NCBI GenBank assembly: GCA_963931085.1
Contig: OZ006973.1
Span: forward strand, 1,550,001 to 1,614,000
Source: UMGS1994 sp944386155
GTDB lineage: Bacteria; Bacillota; Clostridia; TANB77; CAG-508
Reading direction: 5' to 3'
DNA length: 64,000 nucleotides
In this document: piece by piece, positions 27,155 through 35,729 of the stretch
How the letters are laid out: every line of letters starts with the position of its first letter
Position numbering within the stretch: position 1 is the stretch's first letter
Translations under genes and position numbers: made by a program
The notes under the pieces: model-generated
What the model was told of the DNA's origin: nothing
The model's database searches: none
What the model saw: only the letters and a program-made list of their open reading frames with translations

Positions 27155-28194
27155 TTATTCTTTCATATCATAATTGCAAGCTCTAATTAATCTATTCATT
27201 ATCGCGAGTCCAATACCTTCTTTCTTTGTTCCTTCTATTATAACTAAATCGCAATTCATAGTATCAGCTTTTCTTAATGATGAAAAAATATTCTTTGATA
27301 CTTCGTTTAAATTATCAATTTTCCCCATATTAATAAATTTTTCTGTCTTAATCCTATTCATGTGTTCACTAAATCCCATAACACATGCGTTGTTTTCTTT
27401 AAGCAAATTATTTACTTCATTAATCTGTTTTTCTTCATTATCAAAATACACTAATATACATTTCGTTTTTGGTGCATAATGTTTGTGTTTCATTCCTGGA
27501 CTTTCAACTTTTTTATTTTCATCCACTTTGTTTAAAACATTACTATCTACTCTAACATTTCCTTTTCCGGACAATATTTTCAATATCTTCTACTGAAATT
27601 TTTCCGAGGTCTTAATATCACAGGAATATTATCTATTACTTTAACGACTGTCGACTCAAGACCAATATCTGAATCTCCACCGTCAATCATTATGGAGACT
27701 TTATCTAATAATTCTTTTTTAATATCAGAAATATTAGTTCCACTTGGCCTTCCGGACACATTAGCACTAGGTGCCGCGACAGGAACTCCTGATTTACTAA
27801 TAATAGTATGTGCAATTTTATTACTAGGCATTCTTATTCCAACTGTATCTAAATTTGCCGAAACTTCATTTGGAATTATATCTGATTTTTTTAAGATTAA
27901 CGTAAAAGGTCCTGGCATAAATGCTTTAATTAATCTTTCTTCTGTTTCTGATATTTCCTTTGTGCATTTTTTTAGCATATCGAAATCTGAAACATGCACA
28001 ATAAGCGGATTATCTGATGGTCTTCCTTTAGCAGTATATATTTTTGATGCTGCTAAACTATCTAATGCTACAGCTCCTATTCCATATACTGTCTCTGTAG
28101 GAAACACAACTAGATCTCCACTTCTTATTTTTGAAACAACCTCTTGAAGTTCATATTCATTTATACTGTTTTTCCAATCAAATATCTTACCCAT
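27155..28194 (-). CDS. tsaC: L-threonylcarbamoyladenylate synthase TsaC/Sua5, read through two +1 frameshifts
   Basis: First step of the t6A37 tRNA modification (threonylcarbamoyl-AMP from Thr, bicarbonate and ATP). The zero frame (28194-27580) gives the YrdC domain with VVFPTETVYGIG, KGRPSDNPLIVHV and VPAAPSANVSGRPSG-type motifs, then ends soon after ILRP. Skipping the C of CGG at 27604-27606 continues GKISVEDIENIV. Skipping a second C at 27567-27569 continues GKGNVRVD and the whole Sua5 domain to 27155. The result is 345 residues, the normal length for Sua5 proteins (Bacillus YwlC is 346). The frame breaks therefore look like recoding rather than decay. An unshifted product would still hold the YrdC domain, like short TsaC. 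Ribosome site AGAGG. Confidence 0.88.
27566..27569 (-). other. Candidate +1 recoding site 2 in tsaC (GTC-CGG-A)
   Basis: Reached in the frame set by site 1. In-frame CGG after GTC; dropping the C reads GGA (Gly) and joins ENIV to GKGNVRVD. The unshifted frame stops three codons later at TAG. Confidence 0.75.
27603..27606 (-). other. Candidate +1 recoding site 1 in tsaC (CCT-CGG-A)
   Basis: CGG in frame after CCT; dropping C reads GGA and restores the conserved LRPG motif of Sua5 proteins. The unshifted frame stops at TGA about seven codons later. Confidence 0.8.
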
Positions 28195-28214
28195 AAATAA
28201 AACCTCTAGGTAAT

Positions 28215-28244
28215 ATTATACTATATTTCTGCCATTTAAGTCAA
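28215..28244 (-). promoter_or_regulatory. Sigma-A promoter for tsaC
   Basis: On the minus strand TTGACT (28239-28244), 18 bases, TATAAT (28215-28220); about 20 bases before the tsaC start. Confidence 0.8.
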
Positions 28245-28420
28245 TTTTTTATGTTATTTAGACATGTTTCGACACATAAATTAACTTTTTTAATTGTAAT
28301 AACTATCAAAATTGAAAATTAAGTAGTTTCTTGTAACATAATTTAACTCTTTATACTATACAAAAACCCTTTTTAGTTATATAATTTAAGGCGTAGTAAT
28401 CTTGAAATGGAGGGATGACT

Positions 28421-29927
28421 ATGAAATTAAATGATTTATTAAAAGGTCTAGAAGTATTAGAAACTGTTGGTGATCTAAATTTAGATATAACAAATATACA
28501 TTCAGACTCAAGAAAAATTAAGGAAGGCGGTTTATTTGTAGCAATAAATGGATATGCAAAAAATGGTATAGATTTTTTAGAATCTGCTATAGAAAATGGT
28601 GCTATTGCAGCTGTAGTAGAACCTGATACAGATATAAAAAGTTTAAATTTTAATATCCCTATTGTAAAAGTAAAAAATACTAGAAAATCACTTGCACTTA
28701 TAAGTTGTACTTTTTATGATAATCCATCTAGAAAGTTTAAACTTATAGGAATTACAGGGACAAAAGGAAAGACTACTTCAACGTTTATGACTAAAGCTCT
28801 TTTAGAAGCTCATGGTTTAAAAGTTGGATTAATTGGTAGTATTGCTGTATACATCGGTGATAAGAAAATCGAAGATACAGATAGGACAACCCCAGAAAGT
28901 CCTGAAATTCAAAAACGTTTAGCTCAAATGGCTGATGAACATTGTGATGCAGTAATTTTAGAGGTGTCATCACAAGCAATGAAACTAGATAGAGTTACTG
29001 GTTCTGATTTTGATATTGGTTTATTTACAAACCTTACAGAAGATCATATAAGTAAAAATGAACATGCAAATATGGAAGAATATTTTGAATGTAAAGCATC
29101 ACTTATAAGATCATGTAAACTTGGAATTATAAATATTGATGATAAAACAGTATCTACTCTAAAAGATTCAATTAAAAATATTCCAATCAAAACATTTGGT
29201 ATCAGAAATAAAGCTGATATATCTGCAGATTTAGATACTTTAAAAATTACACCATCTTGTGTTGATTTTGTATTAAATATTGATGGCAAAAAAGAAAAAA
29301 TGGAAGTTGGAATTCCTGGTGAATTCAGTGTATATAATTCACTAGGTGCTATAAGTATTGCTCATGAATTTAATGTTACTCCTGATGAAATGAGAAAAGC
29401 TTTAAAAGATTTAAAAGTATTAGGAAGAAATGAATTAGTTCCTAATAAACTAGGGCTTACTATATTAATAGATTATGCTCATACTCCATCTAGTTTAGAG
29501 AGTATCTTAAAATCTGTAAAAACATATGCAAAAGGAAAAATCATTTGTGCTTGGGGTGTTGGTGGTGATAGAGACTCTGCTAAACGTCCTATAATGGGTG
29601 AAATATCTCGGAAGACTTGCAGATTATACAATTCTTATGTCTGATCAAGTTCGTACAGAAGATCCTCTTAAAATATTAAAAGATATTGAAGTTGGAGTAA
29701 AAAAATCAGGTGGAAAATATACTATTATTGTTGACAGAACAGAAGGTATTCGCCATGCAATATCTGTTGCTACTCCTGATGATATAATAGTAATACCAGG
29801 CCTTGGCCATGACTTATATCTAGAAAGAAATGGAGTTAAATATCCTTACGATGAAAGAAAAGTAATCGCAAAACTTATAGATGAAATGATTGCAAGTGGT
29901 GAAAAAAAGCCTATAGATAATAAATAA
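28421..29927 (+). CDS. murE: UDP-MurNAc-tripeptide synthetase MurE, read through one +1 frameshift
   Basis: Adds the third amino acid of the peptidoglycan stem. The first part (to the break) has the MurE N-domain (DLLKGLEVLETVG, NIHSDSRKIKEGGLFVAI), the P-loop GITGTKGKTTST, and the DRTTPESPEIQ and EVSSQAMKL motifs. After SAKRPIMGEIS the zero frame meets CGG (29609-29611) and ends 11 codons later. Dropping C continues GRLADYTILMSDQVRTEDP and the C-domain to 29927. The joined protein has 501 residues, near the family norm. The stem-specificity loop DNPR of DAP-adding enzymes is DQVR here, and GHE is GHD, so substrate may differ. ATG at 28421 has GGAGGG upstream. Confidence 0.9.
29609..29612 (+). 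other. Candidate +1 recoding site in murE (TCT-CGG-A)
   Basis: In-frame CGG after TCT. Dropping C reads GGA and restores the conserved ISGRLAD sequence. The unshifted frame stops at TGA about 11 codons later. Confidence 0.8.
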
Positions 29928-29980
29928 TAAATAATAAATATTAAAATATTAAAATATTAAAATATTAAAATATAAAAAAA
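29928..29980. repeat. Short A+T tandem repeat after murE
   Basis: Five or so copies of an 8-base ATTAAAAT-type unit, preceded by ATAAATAATAAAT. No coding or structural signal. Confidence 0.6.
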
Positions 29981-29981
29981 T

Positions 29982-30025
29982 AAAAAGCATGAAATAAGTA
30001 TATATTTATTCTATGCTTTTTATTT
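29982..30025. terminator. Terminator between convergent murE and sigE
   Basis: AAAAAGCAT (29982-29990) pairs with ATGCTTTTT (30013-30021), extended by AAATAA/TTATTT. T-rich sequence follows on both strands, so it can end both converging transcripts. Confidence 0.8.
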
Positions 30026-30098
30026 TTGTTTTTTATTCTTTACTTTTATTTTTGTTCTTTTGTTTTTATTTTTTATTCTTTTATTATAATTAAATTAA

Positions 30099-30830
30099 TT
30101 ATCCTGTTTTACTGGTAATATCTTTTCTCATTTTAAGCATTATTTTCTTTTCTAATCTTGAAATATAACTTTGAGAAATTCCAAGCATATCAGCAACTTC
30201 TTTTTGTGTCTTTTCTTTATGTCCAGACATTCCAAACCTTAAATTCATGATATTTTTTTCTTTATCTGTTAACTTCTCCATTGCTGATTTTAATAATCTT
30301 TTATCTACTTCATCTTCTAAATTTTTATATACAATATCTTCATCTGTTCCTAGTAAATCTGATAGTAATAATTCATTACCATCTCCATCTTGATTTAATG
30401 GTTCATCAATGGAAATCTCTCCTTTTAATCTATTACTTCTTCTTAAAAACATTAATATCTCATTCTCTATACACCTAGATGCATATGTAGCAAGCTTAAT
30501 ATTTTTCTTATTATTAAAAGTATTTATTGCCTTCATAAGGCCAATTGTTCCGATAGAAATTAAATCTTCTAAGTCAACTCCTGTATTTTCGAACTTTTTA
30601 GCAATATATACTACTAATCTCAAATTATGTTCTACTAAAATCTTTCTTGCTTCTATATTATTATCATCTAATTTAGAAAGTAATTCTTCCTCTTCTTCAT
30701 TACTAAGAGGTGGTGGTAATGTTTGACTTCCATTAATATAAAAAATAGGAAGATCATCTAAATTATTTTTTCTTAAATATTTAATATAAATTAAATTTAT
30801 ATTATCTTTTAATTTTTTAAATACATCCAT
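30099..30830 (-). CDS. sigE: Sporulation sigma factor SigE (pro-SigE)
   Basis: Mother-cell sigma factor of early sporulation. The 243-residue protein closely follows the Bacillus pattern: an N-terminal pro-sequence (about 25 residues) before YINGSQTLPPPLS, region 2 (NLRLVVYIAKKFENTG, DLISIGTIGLMKAINTF), LATYASRCIENEILM, and region 4 (EKTQKEVADMLGISQSYISRLE). The pro-peptide would be removed by SpoIIGA, encoded immediately upstream (30857-31664; 26-base gap). The order ftsA-ftsZ-spoIIGA-sigE is the standard Bacillota arrangement. Presence of both genes is strong evidence of spore formation. Strong AAAGGAG ribosome site. The region 2.4 helix and 4.2 helix are complete. Confidence 0.95.
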   Translation of the reverse strand: MDVFKKLKDNINLIYIKYLRKNNLDDLPIFYINGSQTLPPPLSNEEEEELLSKLDDNNIEARKILVEHNLRLVVYIAKKFENTGVDLEDLISIGTIGLMKAINTFNNKKNIKLATYASRCIENEILMFLRRSNRLKGEISIDEPLNQDGDGNELLLSDLLGTDEDIVYKNLEDEVDKRLLKSAMEKLTDKEKNIMNLRFGMSGHKEKTQKEVADMLGISQSYISRLEKKIMLKMRKDITSKTG

Positions 30831-30856
30831 ACTACTCCACTCCTTTATCTAATATT

Positions 30857-31664
30857 TCAATTCCGAACTAATCCTTTATAAGAATCATTCTTGCTTAATT
30901 TACCATCATACAAACCAAGTATTGCATCATAAATAACATAATTGTTATTTATGCTTAATCTAATGTATTCTGGTCTTATTCCAAATAGCACTTTATTTTT
31001 ACTTCCAAGTGTTTCATATGGTATTAAATAAATTTTTCTTTTAGTCTTTGTGTCTGTAATTACATCTTTTAAGATATTTTTTTCTATTATCACCACAGGC
31101 AAACCGAAAAATTGGATCTTTTAAAAGATTTCCTGTATCTAATAATACTTTTGTATTATATAACTTTTTATCTATGCATATTTCTAAATTACATATCATG
31201 TTATCTTTTCTTATATTTCTTGATATTAATTTAAATGTATATTTAATAAGTACTGCTGAAAATATAATCGATAATAAAATAATCCATGATGAATACTTTC
31301 CTACCATAAAACCAGTATTAAAAAAAGTATTTAATGATTTTGAAAACATAAGTGATATCGTAATTCCTGCATAAATAAAACTTACTATGTAAAACACAAA
31401 AATTTCTTTTGCAAATTCTTTTAAATCTTTTGTTTTATAAATTATCTTTATCATTAGTATCGATGTTAAAATCTTTATTATCCATCTTATAATAGGAGTA
31501 AAGTTTATAAATATGTCTAAAACTGTTTCTAACACTCCAATAATAGATGAAATAACAATTTTCATACTATTTGTTTTTTTCTTTAGAACTGATGTTGTTG
31601 TAAGAAGTAATATAAAGTCCATTATAAATTCTTTTATAATTATCAGATCTAAGTATAAAACCAT
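30857..31664 (-). CDS. spoIIGA: Pro-SigE protease SpoIIGA, read through one +1 frameshift
   Basis: Membrane aspartic protease that activates pro-SigE at the septum. The N-terminal part has five hydrophobic membrane segments between residues 1 and about 155. The cytoplasmic domain includes the active-site LLDTGNLL. Right after DPIF the zero frame meets CGG (31104-31106) and then misreads to a stop about 20 codons later. Dropping C continues GLPVVIIEKN and the protease C-domain (ETLGSKNKVLFGIRPEYI) to 30857, giving 268 residues, slightly shorter than Bacillus SpoIIGA. It sits between ftsZ and sigE. A frameshift here could tie SigE activation to translation state, but that is conjecture. Ribosome site AGAAGG. 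Confidence 0.88.
31103..31106 (-). other. Candidate +1 recoding site in spoIIGA (TTT-CGG-T)
   Basis: In-frame CGG after TTT. Dropping C reads GGT (Gly) and joins DPIF to GLPVVIIEKN. It is the only one of the five sites followed by T. P-site TTT could re-pair as TTC after slipping. Confidence 0.78.
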
Positions 31665-31845
31665 TAACTAACCTTCTTTTGTATATGATACATATATTGT
31701 AATTCATCGTATTTAAAAATACTGTCGATATGTATATATTAAATTTATTTTTATATACAAGCTTTTTACTTTTTATTTTATTTATATATTTTTTTATTCT
31801 TTTTTATACTTTTTTTGATTTTTATTCCAAAAAATATTTCTAAAT
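31665..31845. other. ftsZ-spoIIGA intergenic region
   Basis: A+T-rich spacer holding the ftsZ terminator at its left edge and a possible Spo0A box near 31723. No gene is visible. Confidence 0.5.
31723..31729 (+). promoter_or_regulatory. Possible Spo0A box upstream of spoIIGA
   Basis: TGTCGAT matches the Spo0A consensus TGTCGAA in 6 of 7 bases, about 60 bases before the spoIIGA start. Spo0A activates spoIIG in Bacillus and Clostridia. A single 7-mer is weak evidence. Confidence 0.35.
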
Positions 31846-31881
31846 CCAAAAAAATAAGCAAGTATCAAAACTTGCTTATTT
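31846..31881 (-). terminator. Terminator after ftsZ
   Basis: AAATAAGCAAGT (minus, 31870-31881) pairs perfectly with ACTTGCTTATTT (31852-31863). Six Ts follow on the minus strand. Separates ftsA-ftsZ from spoIIGA-sigE. Confidence 0.9.
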
Positions 31882-31953
31882 AATATAATAATATGTCTAA
31901 TCTTTTGTAAGGTAATGTAGTAATGTAGTTTTATGTATTAATATTATTGCTAA

Positions 31954-33063
31954 CTATTTATTGTTTTTTCTTAAGAAAGTTGGAATATCAAGTTCTCCAT
32001 TGTTTGATGAAGATCTATCTGCAACTCCACCTATTGTATTCATCTTTCTTTCCCAAGCTTTATTTACTATATCGTTTGCTTTTTGTTCTCTTTCATCATC
32101 ACCTTCAAAACCAGTAGCAATTACTGTAATTCTGATTTCATCACCCATTGAATCATCTGTAACAGAACCAAATATAATATTTGCTTCTGGATCTGCTGAG
32201 CGTTGAATTAATTCTGCTGCTGTGTTTGCTTCATGTAATCCAACATCTGATCCACCAGTAATATTAATAATAACTCCTCTTGCACCTTCTATTGATGTTT
32301 CTAGTAATGGACTTTGGATAGCTTGTTTTGCTGCATCTTCTGCTCTGTTTTCACCAGAAGCAGTACCAATACCCATATGAGCCATTCCTCTATCAAGCAT
32401 TATTGTTTTAACATCAGCAAAGTCTAGGTTAATAAGTCCTGGTACTGAGATTAAATCAGATATACCTTGAACACCTTGTCTTAAAACATCATCAGCCATT
32501 CTAAAAGCTTCTACTATTGATGTCTTTCTATCTATAACTTGTAATAATTTATCATTAGGAATTACAACTAAAGTATCTACTTTACCTTTTAGATTTTCAA
32601 TTCCTCTTTCAGCTTGCGCTAATCTTTTCTTTCCTTCAAAAGTAAATGGTTTAGTAACAACACCTATTGTTAATATTCCCATTTCTTTAGCAGTAGCAGC
32701 AACTATTGGTGCAGCACCTGTACCTGTTCCACCACCCATACCAGATGTAACAAATACCATATCTGCTCCTCTTAAAGCTTCAGCAACTTCAGCTTTACTT
32801 TCTTCTGCAGCTTGTGCACCTATATCTGGGTTTGCACCAGCTCCTAATCCTCTAGTTAATTTTTCTCCAATTTGAATTTTAGTTGAAGCTTTTGATAATT
32901 GAAGTGCTTGTCTATCTGTATTAACAGCTATGAATTCTACATTTTTAATTCCCGCATCAATCATTCTGTTTACAGCATTATTTCCAGCTCCTCCAACACC
33001 TATTACTTTTATTGTAGCTGTTCCATCCATCATGAATTTCTCTTCATCATTTTCCATAATCAT
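31954..33063 (-). CDS. ftsZ: Cell-division GTPase FtsZ
   Basis: Tubulin-like protein that polymerises into the division ring. The 369 residues have the GTP motifs IKVIGVGGAGNNAVNRM, the tubulin signature GGGTGTGAAP near 105, and NLDFADVKTIM. The C-terminal tail ends in the short peptide DIPTFLRKNNK, which binds FtsA and SepF (6142). Length is normal. ATG at 33063 has GGGAGG nine bases before. It follows ftsA by 67 bases under the ftsA promoter. The A-rich linker before the peptide is short. Conserved and complete. Confidence 0.98.
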   Translation of the reverse strand: MIMENDEEKFMMDGTATIKVIGVGGAGNNAVNRMIDAGIKNVEFIAVNTDRQALQLSKASTKIQIGEKLTRGLGAGANPDIGAQAAEESKAEVAEALRGADMVFVTSGMGGGTGTGAAPIVAATAKEMGILTIGVVTKPFTFEGKKRLAQAERGIENLKGKVDTLVVIPNDKLLQVIDRKTSIVEAFRMADDVLRQGVQGISDLISVPGLINLDFADVKTIMLDRGMAHMGIGTASGENRAEDAAKQAIQSPLLETSIEGARGVIINITGGSDVGLHEANTAAELIQRSADPEANIIFGSVTDDSMGDEIRITVIATGFEGDDEREQKANDIVNKAWERKMNTIGGVADRSSSNNGELDIPTFLRKNNK

Positions 33064-33130
33064 AAAGTAGATCCTCCCTTACATATTATATATTTCCTTA
33101 AAATTAAAAACTTAATTATTTATCTATTTA

Positions 33131-34363
33131 TTAAGAATAAAAGAAATCTCTAATCTTATCTAAAATTGTTTTAAATAAAGATTGTTCATTTCTTGTATCT
33201 ATACTACTTGATACACTGCTAGCAAATGGTCTTGAAGCTATATATCTAACTATTGCATAACTTGTTCTATAAGTTGATTTTACTGTAGTAACTAATCTTC
33301 CTGCAGCGATTTTTACTGGAATATTTAAAATAATCTTTCCTGCCATATCGCTTTTATTAAGATTAACTATCCCCTCTCCAACAAGTACAACATTATTTAT
33401 ATTATTTTTTAAACCTTGAGCAATTATTTCTTTATTTACTAAAGAAAATATCTCTTCAACTCTGGCTTCTATTATTTCGATTAATTCTGAACTCTTTATT
33501 GTTTTATTCTTTGAATCTCCACCCATATATGTATTTAAAACAATATTATTATCATTATCTATAAAAGATTTCAAAGCTAGTCCATATTGTCTTTTTAACT
33601 TTTCCGCTTCCTCTAGAGAAATATTTAGTACATATGCTATATCATTAGTAACATTATCTCCACCAAGAGGTAATGTATTTGTATAGATATAACTTGATCC
33701 ATTAAAAATACCTATATCAGTATTTCCTGCACCAATATCTATTAACATAACATTATCATTTAATTCATTTAAATCTAAAACTAAATTTCTCTCAGCTAAA
33801 GTATTTGGTACGATTCCATCTATATCAATTCCAGCTTTTCTACATATATTAGTGATCTTTTTAACATGCTCTTTTTCTGCAAGTATAATCTGTGCTAATA
33901 AAGTAAAACTAGAACTAAACTTTCCTATAGGATCATCTGTTACTTTACCATCATCTAGTATAAACTTATCTGGAACTATATCGATTAGTATCTTATCTTC
34001 TGGAATTTCAATATCTCTTATTTGGTTCATTGCTGATACAACATCTTTTAATGATATTCCAGCATATTTATCTTTTGCTTCTTTTACGATACTGTTTTGT
34101 ACTATAGTTACATACTTTCCAGGAATATTAATGTAAGCTGAATTAATCTTAAAATCAGAAATATCTTCTGCTTCGGCAACTGTTTTTTCGATAGATTTTG
34201 TTATAGCTTCTTCATCTATAATCTTACCTTTATTAATTCCATGGCATTTATTACTGGTGCTACAAATAATCTCAATTTGATTGAAGTTATTTACTTCGCC
34301 AACAACTGCACTAACTTTAGACGTTCCAATATCGATACCTACAATTATATCACCTATTGCCAA
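33131..34363 (-). CDS. ftsA: Cell-division protein FtsA
   Basis: Actin-fold membrane tether of the Z ring. The 410-residue protein has the phosphate-1 loop VGIDIGTSKVSAVVGE, the phosphate-2 motif LIDIGAGNTDIGIF and an adenosine motif VVLVGEGIVNL. The C-terminus ends in an amphipathic helix (LFKTILDKIRDFFYS) for membrane binding. The start is TTG at 34363 with a GGGGGA ribosome site seven bases upstream. Its own promoter lies at 34394-34422. The gene is separated from sbp by 279 bases with a terminator, so ftsA-ftsZ is an independent unit. The 1C subdomain is present between residues 80 and 160. Confidence 0.95.
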   Translation of the reverse strand: MAIGDIIVGIDIGTSKVSAVVGEVNNFNQIEIICSTSNKCHGINKGKIIDEEAITKSIEKTVAEAEDISDFKINSAYINIPGKYVTIVQNSIVKEAKDKYAGISLKDVVSAMNQIRDIEIPEDKILIDIVPDKFILDDGKVTDDPIGKFSSSFTLLAQIILAEKEHVKKITNICRKAGIDIDGIVPNTLAERNLVLDLNELNDNVMLIDIGAGNTDIGIFNGSSYIYTNTLPLGGDNVTNDIAYVLNISLEEAEKLKRQYGLALKSFIDNDNNIVLNTYMGGDSKNKTIKSSELIEIIEARVEEIFSLVNKEIIAQGLKNNINNVVLVGEGIVNLNKSDMAGKIILNIPVKIAAGRLVTTVKSTYRTSYAIVRYIASRPFASSVSSSIDTRNEQSLFKTILDKIRDFFYS

Positions 34364-34393
34364 GTTTATTCCCCCATCTTCTTTATTTGCTTA

Positions 34394-34422
34394 AGAATAT
34401 TATATTTTATTAAAAAAGTCAA
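34394..34422 (-). promoter_or_regulatory. Promoter for ftsA-ftsZ
   Basis: On the minus strand TTGACT (34417-34422), 17 bases, TATTCT (34394-34399), overlapped by TATAAT a few bases earlier. About 30 bases before the start. Confidence 0.65.
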
Positions 34423-34540
34423 TAGAAATTGTCACTTTTTTGTAACCCTTTTGTAATGTTTTTGTAATTATTTTATTCGTAAATACTAGAATACTATATA
34501 ACAATTTTTTTAAAAAATCAACAGCTCTAGACATAAAAAT

Positions 34541-34592
34541 TATAAAAAATAAAACAGATTTTAAAGATTCTTTTTTTCTCTTTCATCTGTTT
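34541..34592 (-). terminator. Terminator after sbp
   Basis: AAACAGAT (minus, 34585-34592) pairs with ATCTGTTT (34552-34559), loop about 25 bases, followed by TATTTTTTATAATTTTT. A smaller hairpin (TGCCT/AGGCA) at 34611-34637 precedes it. Confidence 0.6.
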
Positions 34593-34642
34593 CATTTGTA
34601 AAAATATTAAATTTGCCTATATTTAAGGCATTTTTTTGATTT

Positions 34643-35026
34643 CTAGTCTTCTATTAACTCTTTCTTCTTATTTCTTTTATTAGCTTTTTTTGACCATAGT
34701 TCAACATAATATCTTCTAATAATTGCTAAATTATTAAACATTCTACCAACAAATACAATTACGGCAGCTAAATAAATATCTACATTTAGTCTTTCACCTA
34801 AATATGTAAGTAGCATTGCAAGAATCGCATTACCAAAGAATCCTGTTACAAATATCTTAATATCAAAATTCTTTTTTAGTGATGAAGATATTCCTCCAAA
34901 TACTGAATCTAATGCAGCAATAATCGCTATTGCTAAATATCCTGAATATGAATATGAAATTGTTGGAAGATTAAGCCCCAAAATAACACCTAATACACAA
35001 CTTATTATAATAGTTATATAAATCAT
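34643..35026 (-). CDS. sbp: Small basic membrane protein Sbp (DUF1290)
   Basis: A 127-residue membrane protein with four hydrophobic segments within residues 1-105. The start is MIYITIIISCVLGVILGLNLP; AALDSVFGG and FGRMFNNLAIIR-like motifs are characteristic of the family found in the ylxW-ylxX-sbp cluster of Bacillota. The C-terminus is strongly basic (KKANKRNKKKE). It lies directly after two DUF881 genes and between murA-ftsQ and ftsA, the classical order. Function is not established but location implies an envelope or division role. AGGAGG ribosome site, 11-base gap to the preceding gene. Confidence 0.9.
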   Translation of the reverse strand: MIYITIIISCVLGVILGLNLPTISYSYSGYLAIAIIAALDSVFGGISSSLKKNFDIKIFVTGFFGNAILAMLLTYLGERLNVDIYLAAVIVFVGRMFNNLAIIRRYYVELWSKKANKRNKKKELIED

Positions 35027-35037
35027 TTTTCAACCTC

Positions 35038-35718
35038 CTATTTTCCGTAATTTATTTCCATTACACCATTATATTTTTCTATTCTTATATCATCTTTTAC
35101 TTTATATGAAACTACTTTTCCTTCAGCCTCCATTGTATCTTTATATCCACCTTTTATATTTACAGCACTTTCTAAGTATGATGGATCTCCTATTGCTTTT
35201 ATAGTATATGGTGATACAAGTCTTTGTCCATTGACAAATATAAATTTATTTTCAACATCAACTATATCAGTAATTGTTACATATCTCTCATCATTTATTG
35301 ATATTGCTTCTGCTCCAACATATTTAAGTTCATATATTAATAAAAGTATGTCTTCTGCACTAACCGCAGCTTCACCATCTTCAACTGTAATTTCAATTCC
35401 TTTACCAGTAACTGCTGTATACCCTGCTGAAGTTTCAAGTTTTGAAAGTTCACTCTTAAGTAATTCTAATGAACTGTTATCATTTTCTATATCTTTATTA
35501 TATTCTTCTAACAATTTTTTATTTTCTTCAAGTGTTGCCTCAGCTTCTTCTGTTTTACTTCTCCAAGATGTAAGCTCTGCTCTTAGCTCGCTTTCTCTCA
35601 TGTCACTAATTCCTGATCTTTCTACAACTCGAACTGTTTTAAACTGAACAAACATAACACTAGTAAGTAAAATACAAATAATTGCAATTGTTATAAGCAT
35701 AATTAATTTTGATTTCAT
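35038..35718 (-). CDS. DUF881 membrane protein (YlxX/YlxW-like), copy 2
   Basis: A 226-residue protein: one N-terminal membrane segment (residues 6-24), a coiled coil (about 40-90), then the DUF881 domain. The latter has GKGIEITVEDG, DILLLIYELKYVGAEAISINDER and PYTIKAIGDPSYLESAVN, all family hallmarks. The exterior domain would lie outside the membrane. It follows its paralogue (35730) by 11 bases. The two share domain order and the GA-E-AISING/NDER motif but differ widely elsewhere, so the duplication is old. The function of the family is unknown; placement in the division cluster suggests cell-wall or division scaffolding. Confidence 0.9.
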   Translation of the reverse strand: MKSKLIMLITIAIICILLTSVMFVQFKTVRVVERSGISDMRESELRAELTSWRSKTEEAEATLEENKKLLEEYNKDIENDNSSLELLKSELSKLETSAGYTAVTGKGIEITVEDGEAAVSAEDILLLIYELKYVGAEAISINDERYVTITDIVDVENKFIFVNGQRLVSPYTIKAIGDPSYLESAVNIKGGYKDTMEAEGKVVSYKVKDDIRIEKYNGVMEINYGK

Positions 35719-35729
35719 ATTACTTCCTC

